NCBI RefSeq assembly: GCF_024220175.1
Contig: NZ_CP098502.1
Location: 2,852,001-2,916,000, forward strand
Direction of reading: 5' to 3'
From: Paraconexibacter antarcticus
GTDB taxonomy: Bacteria > Actinomycetota > Thermoleophilia > Solirubrobacterales > Solirubrobacteraceae
Length of the DNA stretch: 64,000 bases
Part shown: positions 51,416 to 58,632 of the stretch, one piece after another
Position numbering within the stretch: position 1 is the first letter of the stretch
Layout of the letters: every line of letters starts with the position of its first letter
The notes under the pieces: model-generated
What the model saw: the letters and a program-made list of their open reading frames with translations, nothing else
Told to the model about the DNA's origin: nothing
Databases searched by the model: none
Position numbers and translations under genes: made by a program

Positions 51416-52519
51416 TCACAGCGCAATTTCGACGTGGCCCTCGGGGGCGTGGACGCAGGTGCGGATCATCTCGTCGTCCTGGCCGCGGACCTCGCCCGTG
51501 CGCAGGTCGCGGACCCGGCCGGAGCACAGGCGTCCCACGCAGGTGTGGCAGATGCCCATCCGGCAGCCGTAGGGGAGCGTGGCGCCGGCCTCCTCGCCGG
51601 CGGCCAGGATCGGCTGCGCGCCGTCGCTGCGCGCCTCGATCCCGCTCTTGGTGAAGGTGATGGTCCCGCCGTCGCCGTGCTCGGCATCCGCGTCGGCGAG
51701 GACGGGCTGGAAGCGCTCCATGTGCAGGCGCTCGCGGTCCCCGCCGTCGGCCTCCCAGTGCTCTAGGAGCGCGTCGAGCAGCTCGCGCGGCCCGCTGATG
51801 AAGGCTTCGCGCTCACGCCAGTCCGGGCACAGCGTGCCGAGGTCCGCCGGGGTCAGGCGGCCCATGTCCCGCGTGTGCTGCTCGTGCAGGCGCAGGCCGG
51901 GATGACGACGGGCCATGTCGCGCAGCTCGGCGCCGAAGATGACGTCGTCGGCGTGCCGGGCGGAGTGGAGCAGGACAACGTCCTGCATCGCGTCGCGGTG
52001 ATCGAGCGCGCGGAGCATCGACATGATGGGCGTCACGCCGCTGCCGGCGCTCACGAAGAGCGAGCGGGCGGGCAGCGGGTCGGGCAGGACGAACGTGCCC
52101 TCCACGCCGCCGAGGCGGACGATGGCCCCGGGCCGCAGGTCGCGGACGAGGTAGGGGGAGACGACGCCCTCGTCGACGAGCTTCGGGGTGATGCTGATGC
52201 AGCCGTCGGGCCGGTCGGGGTCGGACGTCAGGGAGTAGGCGCGCCAGTGGTGGATGCCGTCCACCACGACGCCGATGCGCAGGTACTGACCCGGGGTGTG
52301 GCCCGGCCAGGTCCATCCCGGCTTGATGAGGATCGTCGCGGCGTCGGCGGTCTCGTGATCGACCCGCTCGACGCGCCCCCGCAGCTCCTGGGTGTTCCAG
52401 AGCGGGTTGATCATCTCCAAGTAGTCGTCCGGGAGCAGCGGCGTGAACATCGAGCGCACCGCGCGCAGCACGCGGCGCGGCGCAGCCGGGACTTCGGGAC
52501 GGGCTCCGCGCTCAGCCAT
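51416..52519 (-). CDS. Ferredoxin reductase (FAD plus 2Fe-2S) partner of the desaturase
   Basis: A 367-residue flavoprotein: FAD-binding RAYSLTSDPDR, NAD(P)H-binding LFVSAGSGVTPIMSML and EAFISGPRELLDALL, then a plant-type ferredoxin domain with CRMGICHTCVGRLC and RTCVHAPEG ligating a 2Fe-2S cluster. It passes electrons from NAD(P)H to the adjacent desaturase. The start is ATG 52519 with GAGGAG about 6 nt upstream, in preference to an ATG at 52552. It is transcribed divergently from the TetR gene, whose promoter region it shares. Confidence 0.92.
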   Translation of the reverse strand: MAERGARPEVPAAPRRVLRAVRSMFTPLLPDDYLEMINPLWNTQELRGRVERVDHETADAATILIKPGWTWPGHTPGQYLRIGVVVDGIHHWRAYSLTSDPDRPDGCISITPKLVDEGVVSPYLVRDLRPGAIVRLGGVEGTFVLPDPLPARSLFVSAGSGVTPIMSMLRALDHRDAMQDVVLLHSARHADDVIFGAELRDMARRHPGLRLHEQHTRDMGRLTPADLGTLCPDWREREAFISGPRELLDALLEHWEADGGDRERLHMERFQPVLADADAEHGDGGTITFTKSGIEARSDGAQPILAAGEEAGATLPYGCRMGICHTCVGRLCSGRVRDLRTGEVRGQDDEMIRTCVHAPEGHVEIAL

Positions 52520-52565
52520 GTGCTCCTCTTCCCCGGTGAGAACGAGTGTCAACCATCCGTTCCAT

Positions 52566-52583
52566 GCGATCTGACCGGATCGC
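52566..52583. promoter_or_regulatory. Candidate TetR operator
   Basis: GCGATC-TGACCG-GATCGC is a perfect 6-bp inverted repeat whose right arm abuts the -10 element of the TetR gene at 52584. A repressor bound here would block its own promoter and lie between it and the desaturase operon. Confidence 0.5.
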
Positions 52584-52589
52584 TACCCT
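52584..52589 (+). promoter_or_regulatory. -10 element, leaderless start of the TetR gene
   Basis: TACCCT is followed by 6 nt and then GTG 52596. Confidence 0.55.
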
Positions 52590-52595
52590 GGCCGG

Positions 52596-53279
52596 GTGAG
52601 TCCTCCCCGAGCGGCGGCGGCCCTGCGCCGCGAGCGTGAGCGCGACCTCGTGGCCGCCACCCGGGCCCTCTTCGACGAGCGCGGGATGCTGGACGCACCG
52701 ATCGAGGAGATCGCCAGGGCCGTCGGCATCGCCCGCGGGCTCATCTACCGGCAGTTCTCCTCCAAGGAGGAGCTCTTCGTCCTCACCGTGACGAACTACC
52801 TGGACGAGCTCGAGGGCCTCCTCGGCGACGCACCCACCAGTTCGGAGGGGGCGCCTGCCGACGTGCTCGCGGCCCGCATCGAGATCTTCGCCCGCTTCTG
52901 CCTGCGCTACCCCGCCTTCCAGGACAACGTGCTCTCGCTCATGCACCGCCCGGCGAAGGCGCTGCACGACATCGTGTCCGAGGCCATCTGGCTGCGCCTC
53001 GGGCAGGGCATGGCGGCCTGCATCGACCCGCTCGCCCAGGCCCTGCGGGCCGGCGTCGACGACGGGACGTTCACCGCCGTCGACGATCCCGAGTACACGG
53101 CCAACATCCTGTGGACCCAGACGCTCGGCGCGATGCACCTCGCCCGCATCGCCGTGGGCGTCCGGCGGACCGGCGAAGGGGCCCCGGCGCTGTTCACCGT
53201 CGACCCCGCCGACGTCGTCGCGACCTGCGTCGCCAGCGCGCTGGCGTCGGCCGGAGTCTCCCTGCGGGTCCGCGAGTAG
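52596..53279 (+). CDS. TetR-family transcriptional regulator
   Basis: The 227-residue protein has an N-terminal helix-turn-helix domain (about 15-60: RDLVAATRALFDERG, IEEIARAVGIARGLIYRQFSSKEELF) and a larger C-terminal ligand-binding domain that ends VATCVASALASAG. It is divergent from the reductase-desaturase pair and most likely represses it, releasing DNA when an acyl-CoA or fatty acid binds; a comparable TetR protein controls the mycobacterial DesA3 system. The ligand here is unknown. Its promoter appears leaderless. Confidence 0.9.
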   Translation: MSPPRAAAALRRERERDLVAATRALFDERGMLDAPIEEIARAVGIARGLIYRQFSSKEELFVLTVTNYLDELEGLLGDAPTSSEGAPADVLAARIEIFARFCLRYPAFQDNVLSLMHRPAKALHDIVSEAIWLRLGQGMAACIDPLAQALRAGVDDGTFTAVDDPEYTANILWTQTLGAMHLARIAVGVRRTGEGAPALFTVDPADVVATCVASALASAGVSLRVRE

Positions 53280-53433
53280 CTTGGGGGGACGCGGCGGTCC
53301 CGGCGCGTCTCGGGCGGCGGCAAGTCACCACGGACCGTGAGGTCGGGCCAGCGCTTCCGGTCGACGCCGTCGTGGCACCGCACCCGGTCGACCGCCGGGT
53401 TCACCCCGCGCCACTTCCCCGGCCGATGACCGT

Positions 53434-53499
53434 CGTCGAAGGAGGTAGCGAGGCCGCCCTAGTCGTTGGCATAGGGCGACCTCGCTACATGCTTCGACG
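53434..53499. repeat. 66-nt near-perfect palindrome, copy 1 of a hairpin repeat
   Basis: A 28-bp stem with 24 matched pairs: outer CGTCGAAG/CTTCGACG, a 3x3 internal mismatch (GAG against ATG), inner GTAGCGAGGCCGCCCTA against TAGGGCGACCTCGCTAC (one mismatch), and loop GTCGTTGGCA. The strong symmetry and conserved loop mark it as a functional or mobile element. Confidence 0.8.
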
Positions 53500-53571
53500 C
53501 GGGGTTGCTCGAACTCTAGGCGGCGGGTCTGAAAGGAACCTGGCCGCCGGGACCGTGGCGGGGGGGTCGGT

Positions 53572-53614
53572 TAGCGGGGCCGCCGATGTCGTTGGCATCA
53601 GGCGACCCCGCACC
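53572..53614. repeat. Copy 2 of the hairpin repeat
   Basis: TTAGCGGGGCCGCCGATG and CATCAGGCGACCCCGC pair with a bulge around TCGTTGG. Core GTCGTTGGCAT and GGCGACC are shared with copy 1, about 129 bp away, while the stems differ by compensating changes. Confidence 0.7.
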
Positions 53615-53809
53615 CGAAATAACGCGCTCAGCTCCGCAGGGTTCCGGTCCGCGTGCAAGCGCGATCTGTCACTTGAGTCATCGTCCGGTCAGAACTCTAC
53701 GTGAGCGGCAACTGCTTCGCATCAACGCAAAGCGGACGACGTGAATCCCATGGAACCCGACGGCGCTGAACGCGGGCTAAGCACACCGCATCCCGACCTA
53801 CCGGCCACC

Positions 53810-54025
53810 GGGGCCCGGTTGCGGGTGATCGACTCGAAGACGGATGCGGGCGTGCGACGGGTGCCGCTGTTGCCGGTGCTGCGGTCCGATCTCATCACCC
53901 GGGAGCTGTCGACGCGGTTCACCGAGGTCGACGACCCGGTGTTCACGACGATCGCGGGCCGGAAGCTGTCGCGGGACAACATCCGCACGCGGCACCCCAC
54001 GCAGCGGATTCCGACGCTGGCGCGG
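53810..54025 (+). pseudogene. Tyrosine-recombinase (phage integrase) remnant
   Basis: The frame starting at 53741 reads, from residue 24, GARLRVIDSKTDAGVRRVPL, then LRSDLITREL, DDPVFTTIAGRKLSRDNIRTR, which matches the middle of an integrase catalytic domain (the Lys-containing beta-hairpin of the SKT-x-x-G-x-R-x-VPL type and the DxVF-x-T-x-x-G-x-x-x-x-x-x-N segment). The later His-x-x-Arg box and catalytic Tyr are absent, and the frame runs on into antisense tRNA sequence. It is a decayed fragment lying about 60 bp from the 3' end of tRNA-Met, where integrases commonly sit. Confidence 0.75.
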
Positions 54026-54083
54026 CGCCCGACGACCGGCCCCAGAACGACGAAATCCCCCATGAACAGGAGGTTTTCGGAGG

Positions 54084-54157
54084 TAGCTGGGGGGGGACTC
54101 GAACCCCCGACCTCACGATTATGAGTCGTGCGCTCTAACCAGCTGAGCTACCCAGCC
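54084..54157 (-). tRNA. tRNA-Met (anticodon CAT)
   Basis: A 74-nt cloverleaf on the minus strand: acceptor GGCTGGG against CCCAGCT, D-arm GCTC/GAGC, anticodon stem CACGA/TCGTG with loop CTCATAA (anticodon CAT), T-arm GGGGG-TTCGAGT-CCCCC and discriminator A. CCA is not fully encoded. It looks like the elongator tRNA-Met; a lysidine-modified tRNA-Ile cannot be fully excluded. An integrase remnant adjoins its 3' end. Confidence 0.9.
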
Positions 54158-54169
54158 CCGGGATCGGGC

Positions 54170-54175
54170 AGGATA
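54170..54175 (-). promoter_or_regulatory. -10 element of tRNA-Met
   Basis: Reads TATCCT on the minus strand, 12 nt before the tRNA 5' end; TTGAAA lies further upstream at a wider than usual spacing. Confidence 0.4.
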
Positions 54176-54235
54176 GACCAGATGCCGTCGCGGGGCTCTT
54201 TCAAGGATCCCGGCCGCCGCGCCGATGTAGGCCCG

Positions 54236-55312
54236 GTGAGTGTCCCCAGCCCGACGCCCCCGCAGGCCGCCGCCGGACTCGAGCGCCTCGGAGACGTCGC
54301 GCAGACGCCGTCGGTCGGCAGCGCGCTGGCCGCGGCGCGGGAGCTGCTCGGGATGGCGCTGTCGTACGTCACCGAGCACTCCGCGACCGAGCAGGTGCTC
54401 CTGCACGTCGACGGGGACGCCGAGTCGTTCGGCGTCGGTGTCGGCTCGCGGTTCCCGCTCGACCAGACGTACTGCCAGCGCATCCTCGACGGCGCGCTGC
54501 CGCCGCTCATCCCGGACGTGGCGGCGGAGCCGATCGCGGCGGCGATGCCGGTGACCGCGGCCGCGGGGGTCGGCGCGTACGTCTCGGTCCCGATCCGCGG
54601 CGCCGGAGGCGTCCTCGCCGGGACGCTCTGCTGCGCGAGCCACCACGCCGAGCCGGACCTCGCCGAGCGGGACCTGCAGTTCCTCCACGTCCTCGCGCGG
54701 GTCATCGGCGACCAGATGGAGGCCGACCGGGCGTCGAGGGAACGTCAGCGGCTGCAGACCGAGAACGCTGGCGTCCGCGCGCTGCTGGCGGCGGTCGAGG
54801 CGCGCGACAGCTACACCGCGGCCCACTCGCGCTCGGTCGTCGATCTCGCGGGGGACGTCGCGCGGGAGCTCGGGTGCGACGATCGCGAGGCCCACGAGGT
54901 CGAGCTCGTCGCCCTCCTGCACGACATCGGCAAGCTCAGGATCCCCGACGCGATCCTCCGCCAGCCGGGCCCGCTCTCGGACGCGGAGTGGGACGTCATG
55001 CGCACGCACTCAGCGGCCGGCGCGGCGATCGTCGCGCAGATCCCGGAGCTCGCGGGCCTCACCGCGGCCATCCGCGCCGAGCACGAGCGCTGGGACGGCA
55101 CCGGCTACCCCGACGGCCTGGCCGGGGACGCGATCCCCCTCGCCAGCCGTGTCACCCTCGTCTGCGACGCCTACCACGCGATGACGAGCGACCGGCCCTA
55201 CCGCGCCGCGCTCGGCGAGGAGGCCGCCCGGGCCGAGGTCGCCGCCGGTGCCGGCACGCAGTTCTGCCCGACGGCCGCCGCCGCGCTGCTCGCCGTCCTC
55301 TCCCGCCGCTGA
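54236..55312 (+). CDS. GAF plus HD-GYP domain protein, probable c-di-GMP phosphodiesterase
   Basis: A 358-residue signalling protein. A GAF-like sensor spans about 25-165 (ESFGVGVGSRFPLDQTYC; VSVPIRGAGGVLAGTLCCAS). The HD-GYP domain spans about 180-358: HSRSVVDLAG, LLHDIGKLRIPD with the HD pair, MRTHSAAGAAIV, and WDGTGYPDGLAGDAIPLASR with the GYP motif, then VCDAYHAMTSDRPYR. Metal ligands look complete, so c-di-GMP hydrolysis is likely. I start it at GTG 54236 because the open frame upstream runs into the tRNA; no ribosome site settles this, so the start is uncertain. Confidence 0.88.
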   Translation: MSVPSPTPPQAAAGLERLGDVAQTPSVGSALAAARELLGMALSYVTEHSATEQVLLHVDGDAESFGVGVGSRFPLDQTYCQRILDGALPPLIPDVAAEPIAAAMPVTAAAGVGAYVSVPIRGAGGVLAGTLCCASHHAEPDLAERDLQFLHVLARVIGDQMEADRASRERQRLQTENAGVRALLAAVEARDSYTAAHSRSVVDLAGDVARELGCDDREAHEVELVALLHDIGKLRIPDAILRQPGPLSDAEWDVMRTHSAAGAAIVAQIPELAGLTAAIRAEHERWDGTGYPDGLAGDAIPLASRVTLVCDAYHAMTSDRPYRAALGEEAARAEVAAGAGTQFCPTAAAALLAVLSRR

Positions 55313-55393
55313 CGCATCGCCGCTCGCGCCCGCGTGCGCCCGCGTCTGCTTGCCGGCCGTGGCCGGACCCGCCGGTGCGCGAAGATGCGCGCG

Positions 55394-56281
55394 ATGGCTG
55401 CCCCGACGACCCTGCTCGCGATCCCGAACGTCTCCGAGGGCCGGGACGACACCGTCATCGACGCGATCGGCGCCGCCTACCTCGCGGGCGGCGCGGGCGC
55501 CGTCCACCTGCTCGACACGCACCGCGACCCCGATCACCACCGGGCCGTCCACACGCTCGCCGGCCCGCCCGGGACCCTCGCGACGGCCCTCGCCGCCGGG
55601 GCGGCCGCCGCGATCGAGCGCCTCGACGTGCGGGACCACCCGGGCGCGCACCCGCACGTCGGCGCGCTCGACGTCGCGCCGCTCGTCCACCTCGACGCCG
55701 CCCGCCGCGGCGCCGCCTGCGCGGAGGCGCTCGTCGCCGCCGAGCTCCTCGGCGCGCTCGGGCTGCCCGTCCTCCTCTACGGCGCCCTCGCCGGCGGTCG
55801 CCGGCGGGCGGAGCTGCGTCGCGGCGGGCCGGCCGGCCTCGCGGCACGCCTGGAGTCCGGTGAGCTGCGCGCCGACTTCGGCCCGCAGCGCCTGCACCCG
55901 ACGGCCGGGGCGGTCCTCGTCGGCGCCCGCCCACCGCTCGTCGCCTTCAACGTCGAGCTCGCCGCGCCCGCGACGGTCGTCGACGCCCGGCGCATCGCCG
56001 CGCTCATCCGCGAGGGCGGTGAGGAGGGCCTTCCGGGCCTGCGGGCGATCGGGCTGGAGCTCCCGGCCCGCGGCGGCGTGGCGCAGGTGTCGATGAACGT
56101 CGAGGACCATCTCGCCCTCCCGCTGGCCGCGGTCGTGGCGGCCGTCGGCCGCCACGCGCGGGTGTCCGAGGCGGAGCTCGTCGGGCTCGCGCCCGCCGCC
56201 GCCTTCGACGGCTTCCCGGCCGACGTCCGCGTCCGGCATCGCCGCACCGTGGCCGAGGCGCTCGAGGCCGTAGGCTTGTAG
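55394..56281 (+). CDS. Glutamate formiminotransferase-like protein (FtcD N-terminal family)
   Basis: The 295-residue protein matches the formiminotransferase N- and middle subdomains: LLAIPNVSEGRDD opens it, HLLDTHRDPDHHRAVHTLAG follows with the active-site His, then HPGAHPHVGALDVAPLVHL and a subunit ending EDHLALPLAAVV. In full FtcD this transfers the formimino group from formiminoglutamate to tetrahydrofolate in histidine breakdown. The cyclodeaminase half is missing, as in many bacterial single-domain versions. No histidine-degradation genes are nearby, so another formimino or one-carbon role is possible. ATG 55394 precedes the conserved start. Confidence 0.85.
   Translation: MAAPTTLLAIPNVSEGRDDTVIDAIGAAYLAGGAGAVHLLDTHRDPDHHRAVHTLAGPPGTLATALAAGAAAAIERLDVRDHPGAHPHVGALDVAPLVHLDAARRGAACAEALVAAELLGALGLPVLLYGALAGGRRRAELRRGGPAGLAARLESGELRADFGPQRLHPTAGAVLVGARPPLVAFNVELAAPATVVDARRIAALIREGGEEGLPGLRAIGLELPARGGVAQVSMNVEDHLALPLAAVVAAVGRHARVSEAELVGLAPAAAFDGFPADVRVRHRRTVAEALEAVGL
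56271..56276 (+). promoter_or_regulatory. Possible -10 element before the 122-aa gene
   Basis: TAGGCT overlaps the end of the formiminotransferase gene, 11 nt before ATG 56288. Confidence 0.35.
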
Positions 56282-56287
56282 CTGTCC

Positions 56288-56656
56288 ATGGCCCAGACCA
56301 AGCGCAAGCGCAAGACGAAGCACCGCGGCAACGCCGCCGGCATGATCGAGACGCGCGGCCGCACCGGCCGCCCGCTCTCCGCCGCCGAGAAGAGCGCCGA
56401 CGCCAAGGCGAAGGTGAAGGCGGCGCGCCTGGACCGCCTGAACCAGCCGCCGACGTGGCGCAGCTCGGCGAACCGGGCCGCGATCGCGACGCTCATCTTC
56501 GCCGCGCTCGCCGCGACGCTGCTGCACCAGTCGATCGGAGGCGCGCTCGCCATCAGCGCCGTCGTCTTCGTCATGTACATCCCGATCGGCTACTACACGG
56601 ACATGTTCCTCTACCGCAGCCGGCAGAAGAAGGCCGCAGGGAAGGCGAAGGACTGA
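56288..56656 (+). CDS. Conserved basic membrane protein, 122 aa
   Basis: A strongly basic N-terminus (1-60: KRKRKTKHRG, then KAKVKAARLDRL) precedes two hydrophobic segments (about 67-83 and 88-105) and a basic tail RQKKAAGKAKD. The shape suggests a membrane protein with a nucleic-acid- or ribosome-binding cytoplasmic part. No named family recognised. It shares one base with the next gene (TGATG), placing it in an operon with the MBL hydrolase and hisS. Confidence 0.75.
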   Translation: MAQTKRKRKTKHRGNAAGMIETRGRTGRPLSAAEKSADAKAKVKAARLDRLNQPPTWRSSANRAAIATLIFAALAATLLHQSIGGALAISAVVFVMYIPIGYYTDMFLYRSRQKKAAGKAKD

Positions 56657-57315
56657 TGCGCGTCGGGATGTACACCGTCGGGCCGGTGCAGGAGAACTGC
56701 TTCCTCGTCGCCGCGGACACGGGCGACAAGGCCGTCATCATCGACCCGGGCGAGGAGGCGCCGCGCCTGCTCGCCGAGATCGAGTCGAGCGGGGTCACCC
56801 TCGAGGCGATCCTCCTGACGCACACGCACTTCGACCACCTCGGCGCCGTGGCCCCCGTCGCCCGCGCGACCGGCGCGCCCGTCTACTGCCCGGAGCTCGA
56901 GCAGCACGTCCTCGCGAACGTCATGGACTACGTGCCGTTCGCCGGCTTCGGCCCCTTCGAGAGCTACGACGCCGACGTCCTCGTGAAGGGCGGCGAGCAG
57001 CTCCACCTCGCAGGCCTCGACATCGAGGTGACGTTCACGCCCGGCCACAGCCCCGGGCACGTCACCTACGCGATGACCCAGCCCGGCGACGGCCCGGACG
57101 TGGCACCCGCGCTCTTCAGCGGCGATGTCCTCTTCCAGCAGTCCGTCGGCCGGACCGACCTGCCGGGCGGCAGCCACGAGGTCCTCCTGCAGTCGATCGC
57201 GATGCTCCTCGAGCGCTACCCCGACGACAGCGTCGTGCACCCGGGGCACATGGGCCTCACGACGCTCGGCCGCGAGCGCGCGAGCAACCCGTTCCTCACG
57301 TCGCTCACCACGTGA
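56656..57315 (+). CDS. MBL-fold (glyoxalase II-like) metallohydrolase
   Basis: A 219-residue metallo-beta-lactamase fold protein: VGPVQENCFLV opens it, the zinc motif is THTHFDHLG, TPGHSPGHVTY supplies the third metal His, FSGDVLFQQSVGRTDLPGG the bridging Asp, and VHPGHMGLTTLGRE the last His. The family includes hydroxyacylglutathione hydrolases, but actinobacteria use other thiols, so the substrate is unknown. It overlaps hisS by GTGA; the MBL-hisS pairing is common in actinobacteria. Confidence 0.92.
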   Translation: MRVGMYTVGPVQENCFLVAADTGDKAVIIDPGEEAPRLLAEIESSGVTLEAILLTHTHFDHLGAVAPVARATGAPVYCPELEQHVLANVMDYVPFAGFGPFESYDADVLVKGGEQLHLAGLDIEVTFTPGHSPGHVTYAMTQPGDGPDVAPALFSGDVLFQQSVGRTDLPGGSHEVLLQSIAMLLERYPDDSVVHPGHMGLTTLGRERASNPFLTSLTT

Positions 57316-58565
57316 GCACCGGGAAGCTGCAGGCCGCGCGGGGCACGCAGGACGTCCTGCCCGCGCAGGCGCCGGAGCGCCTCGCGCTCGAACGGGTCGC
57401 CCGCCGCGTCCTCGAGGGCGCGGGCTACGAGCGCATCGAGACGCCGACCTTCGAGGCGACCGACCTCTTCTCGCGCGGCGTGGGGACGTCGACGGACATC
57501 GTCCAGAAGGAGATGTTCACCTTCCGCGACCGCGGCGACCGCTCGCTGACGCTGCGGCCGGAGGGGACCGCGCCGGTCATGCGCGCCTACCTCGAGCACG
57601 GGATGCACAAGCTCCCGCAGCCGGTGAAGCTCTGGTACTGGGAGTCGTTCTTCCGCGACGAGCGGATGCAGGCCGGGCGCTACAAGCAGTTCTGGCAGGT
57701 CGGCGCCGAGGCGATCGGCGCGTCGGGCCCGTCCGTCGACGCCGAGCTCATCACGCTCCTGCACGCGATCCTCTCCGAGGTCGGGGTGGGGGACCTGAAG
57801 GTCCGCCTCGGCTCCCTCGGCACCGCGCAGACCCGCGCCGCCTACCGCGAGCGGCTCGTCGCCTACCTGCGCACCCACGAGGAGCGGCTGAGCGCGGAGG
57901 TCCGCGAGCGGATCGACCTGAACCCGCTGCGCGCCTTCGACGCCGACGACGCCGGGACGCGCGAGGTCATGGCCGGCGCGCCGCTGCTGCTCGACGAGCT
58001 CGACGCCGGGGACGCCGAGCACTTCGCCGCCGTCCGCGCCCGGCTCGACGCCGCCGACGTCCCGTACGTCATCGATCCGACGCTCGTCCGCGGGCTCGAC
58101 TACTACACCCGCACGGTCTTCGAGGTCGAGAGCGGCGCGCTCGCGGCGGCGCAGGCGGCCGTCGGCGGCGGCGGGCGCTACGACGGCCTCGCCGAGCAGC
58201 TCGGCGGGCCCGCGACCCCGGGCATCGGCTGGGCGGCGGGCATCGAGCGGATCCTCATCGCCGCCGAGCCGTCGCTGCACCCGGTCGCGATCTGCGACCT
58301 CTACGTCGCCGGCGAGGGCCTGACCGCGTTCGCCCTGGCGGCCCAGGCGCGCAAGGCCGGCCTCGCCGTGCAGCAGGAGCTCGCCGGGCGCTCCGCGAAG
58401 GGCGCGCTGAAGCAGGCCGCGCGGCTGAGGGCGACCTGCGTCGCGCTCGTCGACGAGACGGCGGGCACGATCGAGTTGCGGGACACCGAGTCGGGCGAGC
58501 AGACGGTGGCGACGGACGCCGCCCAGGTCATCGCCCGCGCACTGAAGGGACGTCACCCGGGATGA
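57312..58565 (+). CDS. hisS: Histidyl-tRNA synthetase
   Basis: HisS charges tRNA-His with histidine in the cytoplasm. The 417-residue class II enzyme shows ARGTQDVLP, motif 1 region ERIETPTFEATDLFSRGVG, motif 2 FRDERMQAGRYKQFWQVGAE, the histidine-binding PTLVRGLDYYTRTVFE and GGGGRYDGLAEQLGG, motif 3 PGIGWAAGIERILIA, and a C-terminal anticodon-binding domain (about 325-417). It starts at GTG 57312, overlapping the MBL gene. Confidence 0.97.
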   Translation: MSTGKLQAARGTQDVLPAQAPERLALERVARRVLEGAGYERIETPTFEATDLFSRGVGTSTDIVQKEMFTFRDRGDRSLTLRPEGTAPVMRAYLEHGMHKLPQPVKLWYWESFFRDERMQAGRYKQFWQVGAEAIGASGPSVDAELITLLHAILSEVGVGDLKVRLGSLGTAQTRAAYRERLVAYLRTHEERLSAEVRERIDLNPLRAFDADDAGTREVMAGAPLLLDELDAGDAEHFAAVRARLDAADVPYVIDPTLVRGLDYYTRTVFEVESGALAAAQAAVGGGGRYDGLAEQLGGPATPGIGWAAGIERILIAAEPSLHPVAICDLYVAGEGLTAFALAAQARKAGLAVQQELAGRSAKGALKQAARLRATCVALVDETAGTIELRDTESGEQTVATDAAQVIARALKGRHPG

Positions 58566-58632
58566 GCGCGGAGGGCGGAGCCGGCACGGCCCGCGGTCCA
58601 CACATCCGGGCGGCGCTACGAAAGGTCAAGAC

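Larger units (their letters stand above)
53280..53740. other. 461-bp region without a supportable gene
   Basis: Between the TetR gene and the integrase remnant no frame carries a recognisable protein or convincing start. It holds two related hairpins (listed separately). Together with the remnant and the tRNA it looks like the scar of a lost genomic island. Confidence 0.55.

Noticed and set aside
52520..52560. A TTGACA box as -35 of the reductase operon
   Set aside because: No -10-like hexamer follows at 16-18 bp; the match may be chance, so I did not annotate a promoter there.
53280..53404. A minus-strand frame (MNPAVDRVRCHDGVDRK start) resembling a nuclease or replication fragment
   Set aside because: It runs on antisense through the TetR gene and shows no complete motif; too weak to call.
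53434..53499. Integron attC site
   Set aside because: GTTGGCA does not fit the GTTRRRY core, no matching partner core exists, and no integron integrase is present.
54084..54157. tRNA-Ile2 (lysidine-modified CAT anticodon)
   Set aside because: The D-arm and acceptor look more like elongator tRNA-Met; deciding firmly would need covariance-model scoring and the genome's other CAT tRNAs.
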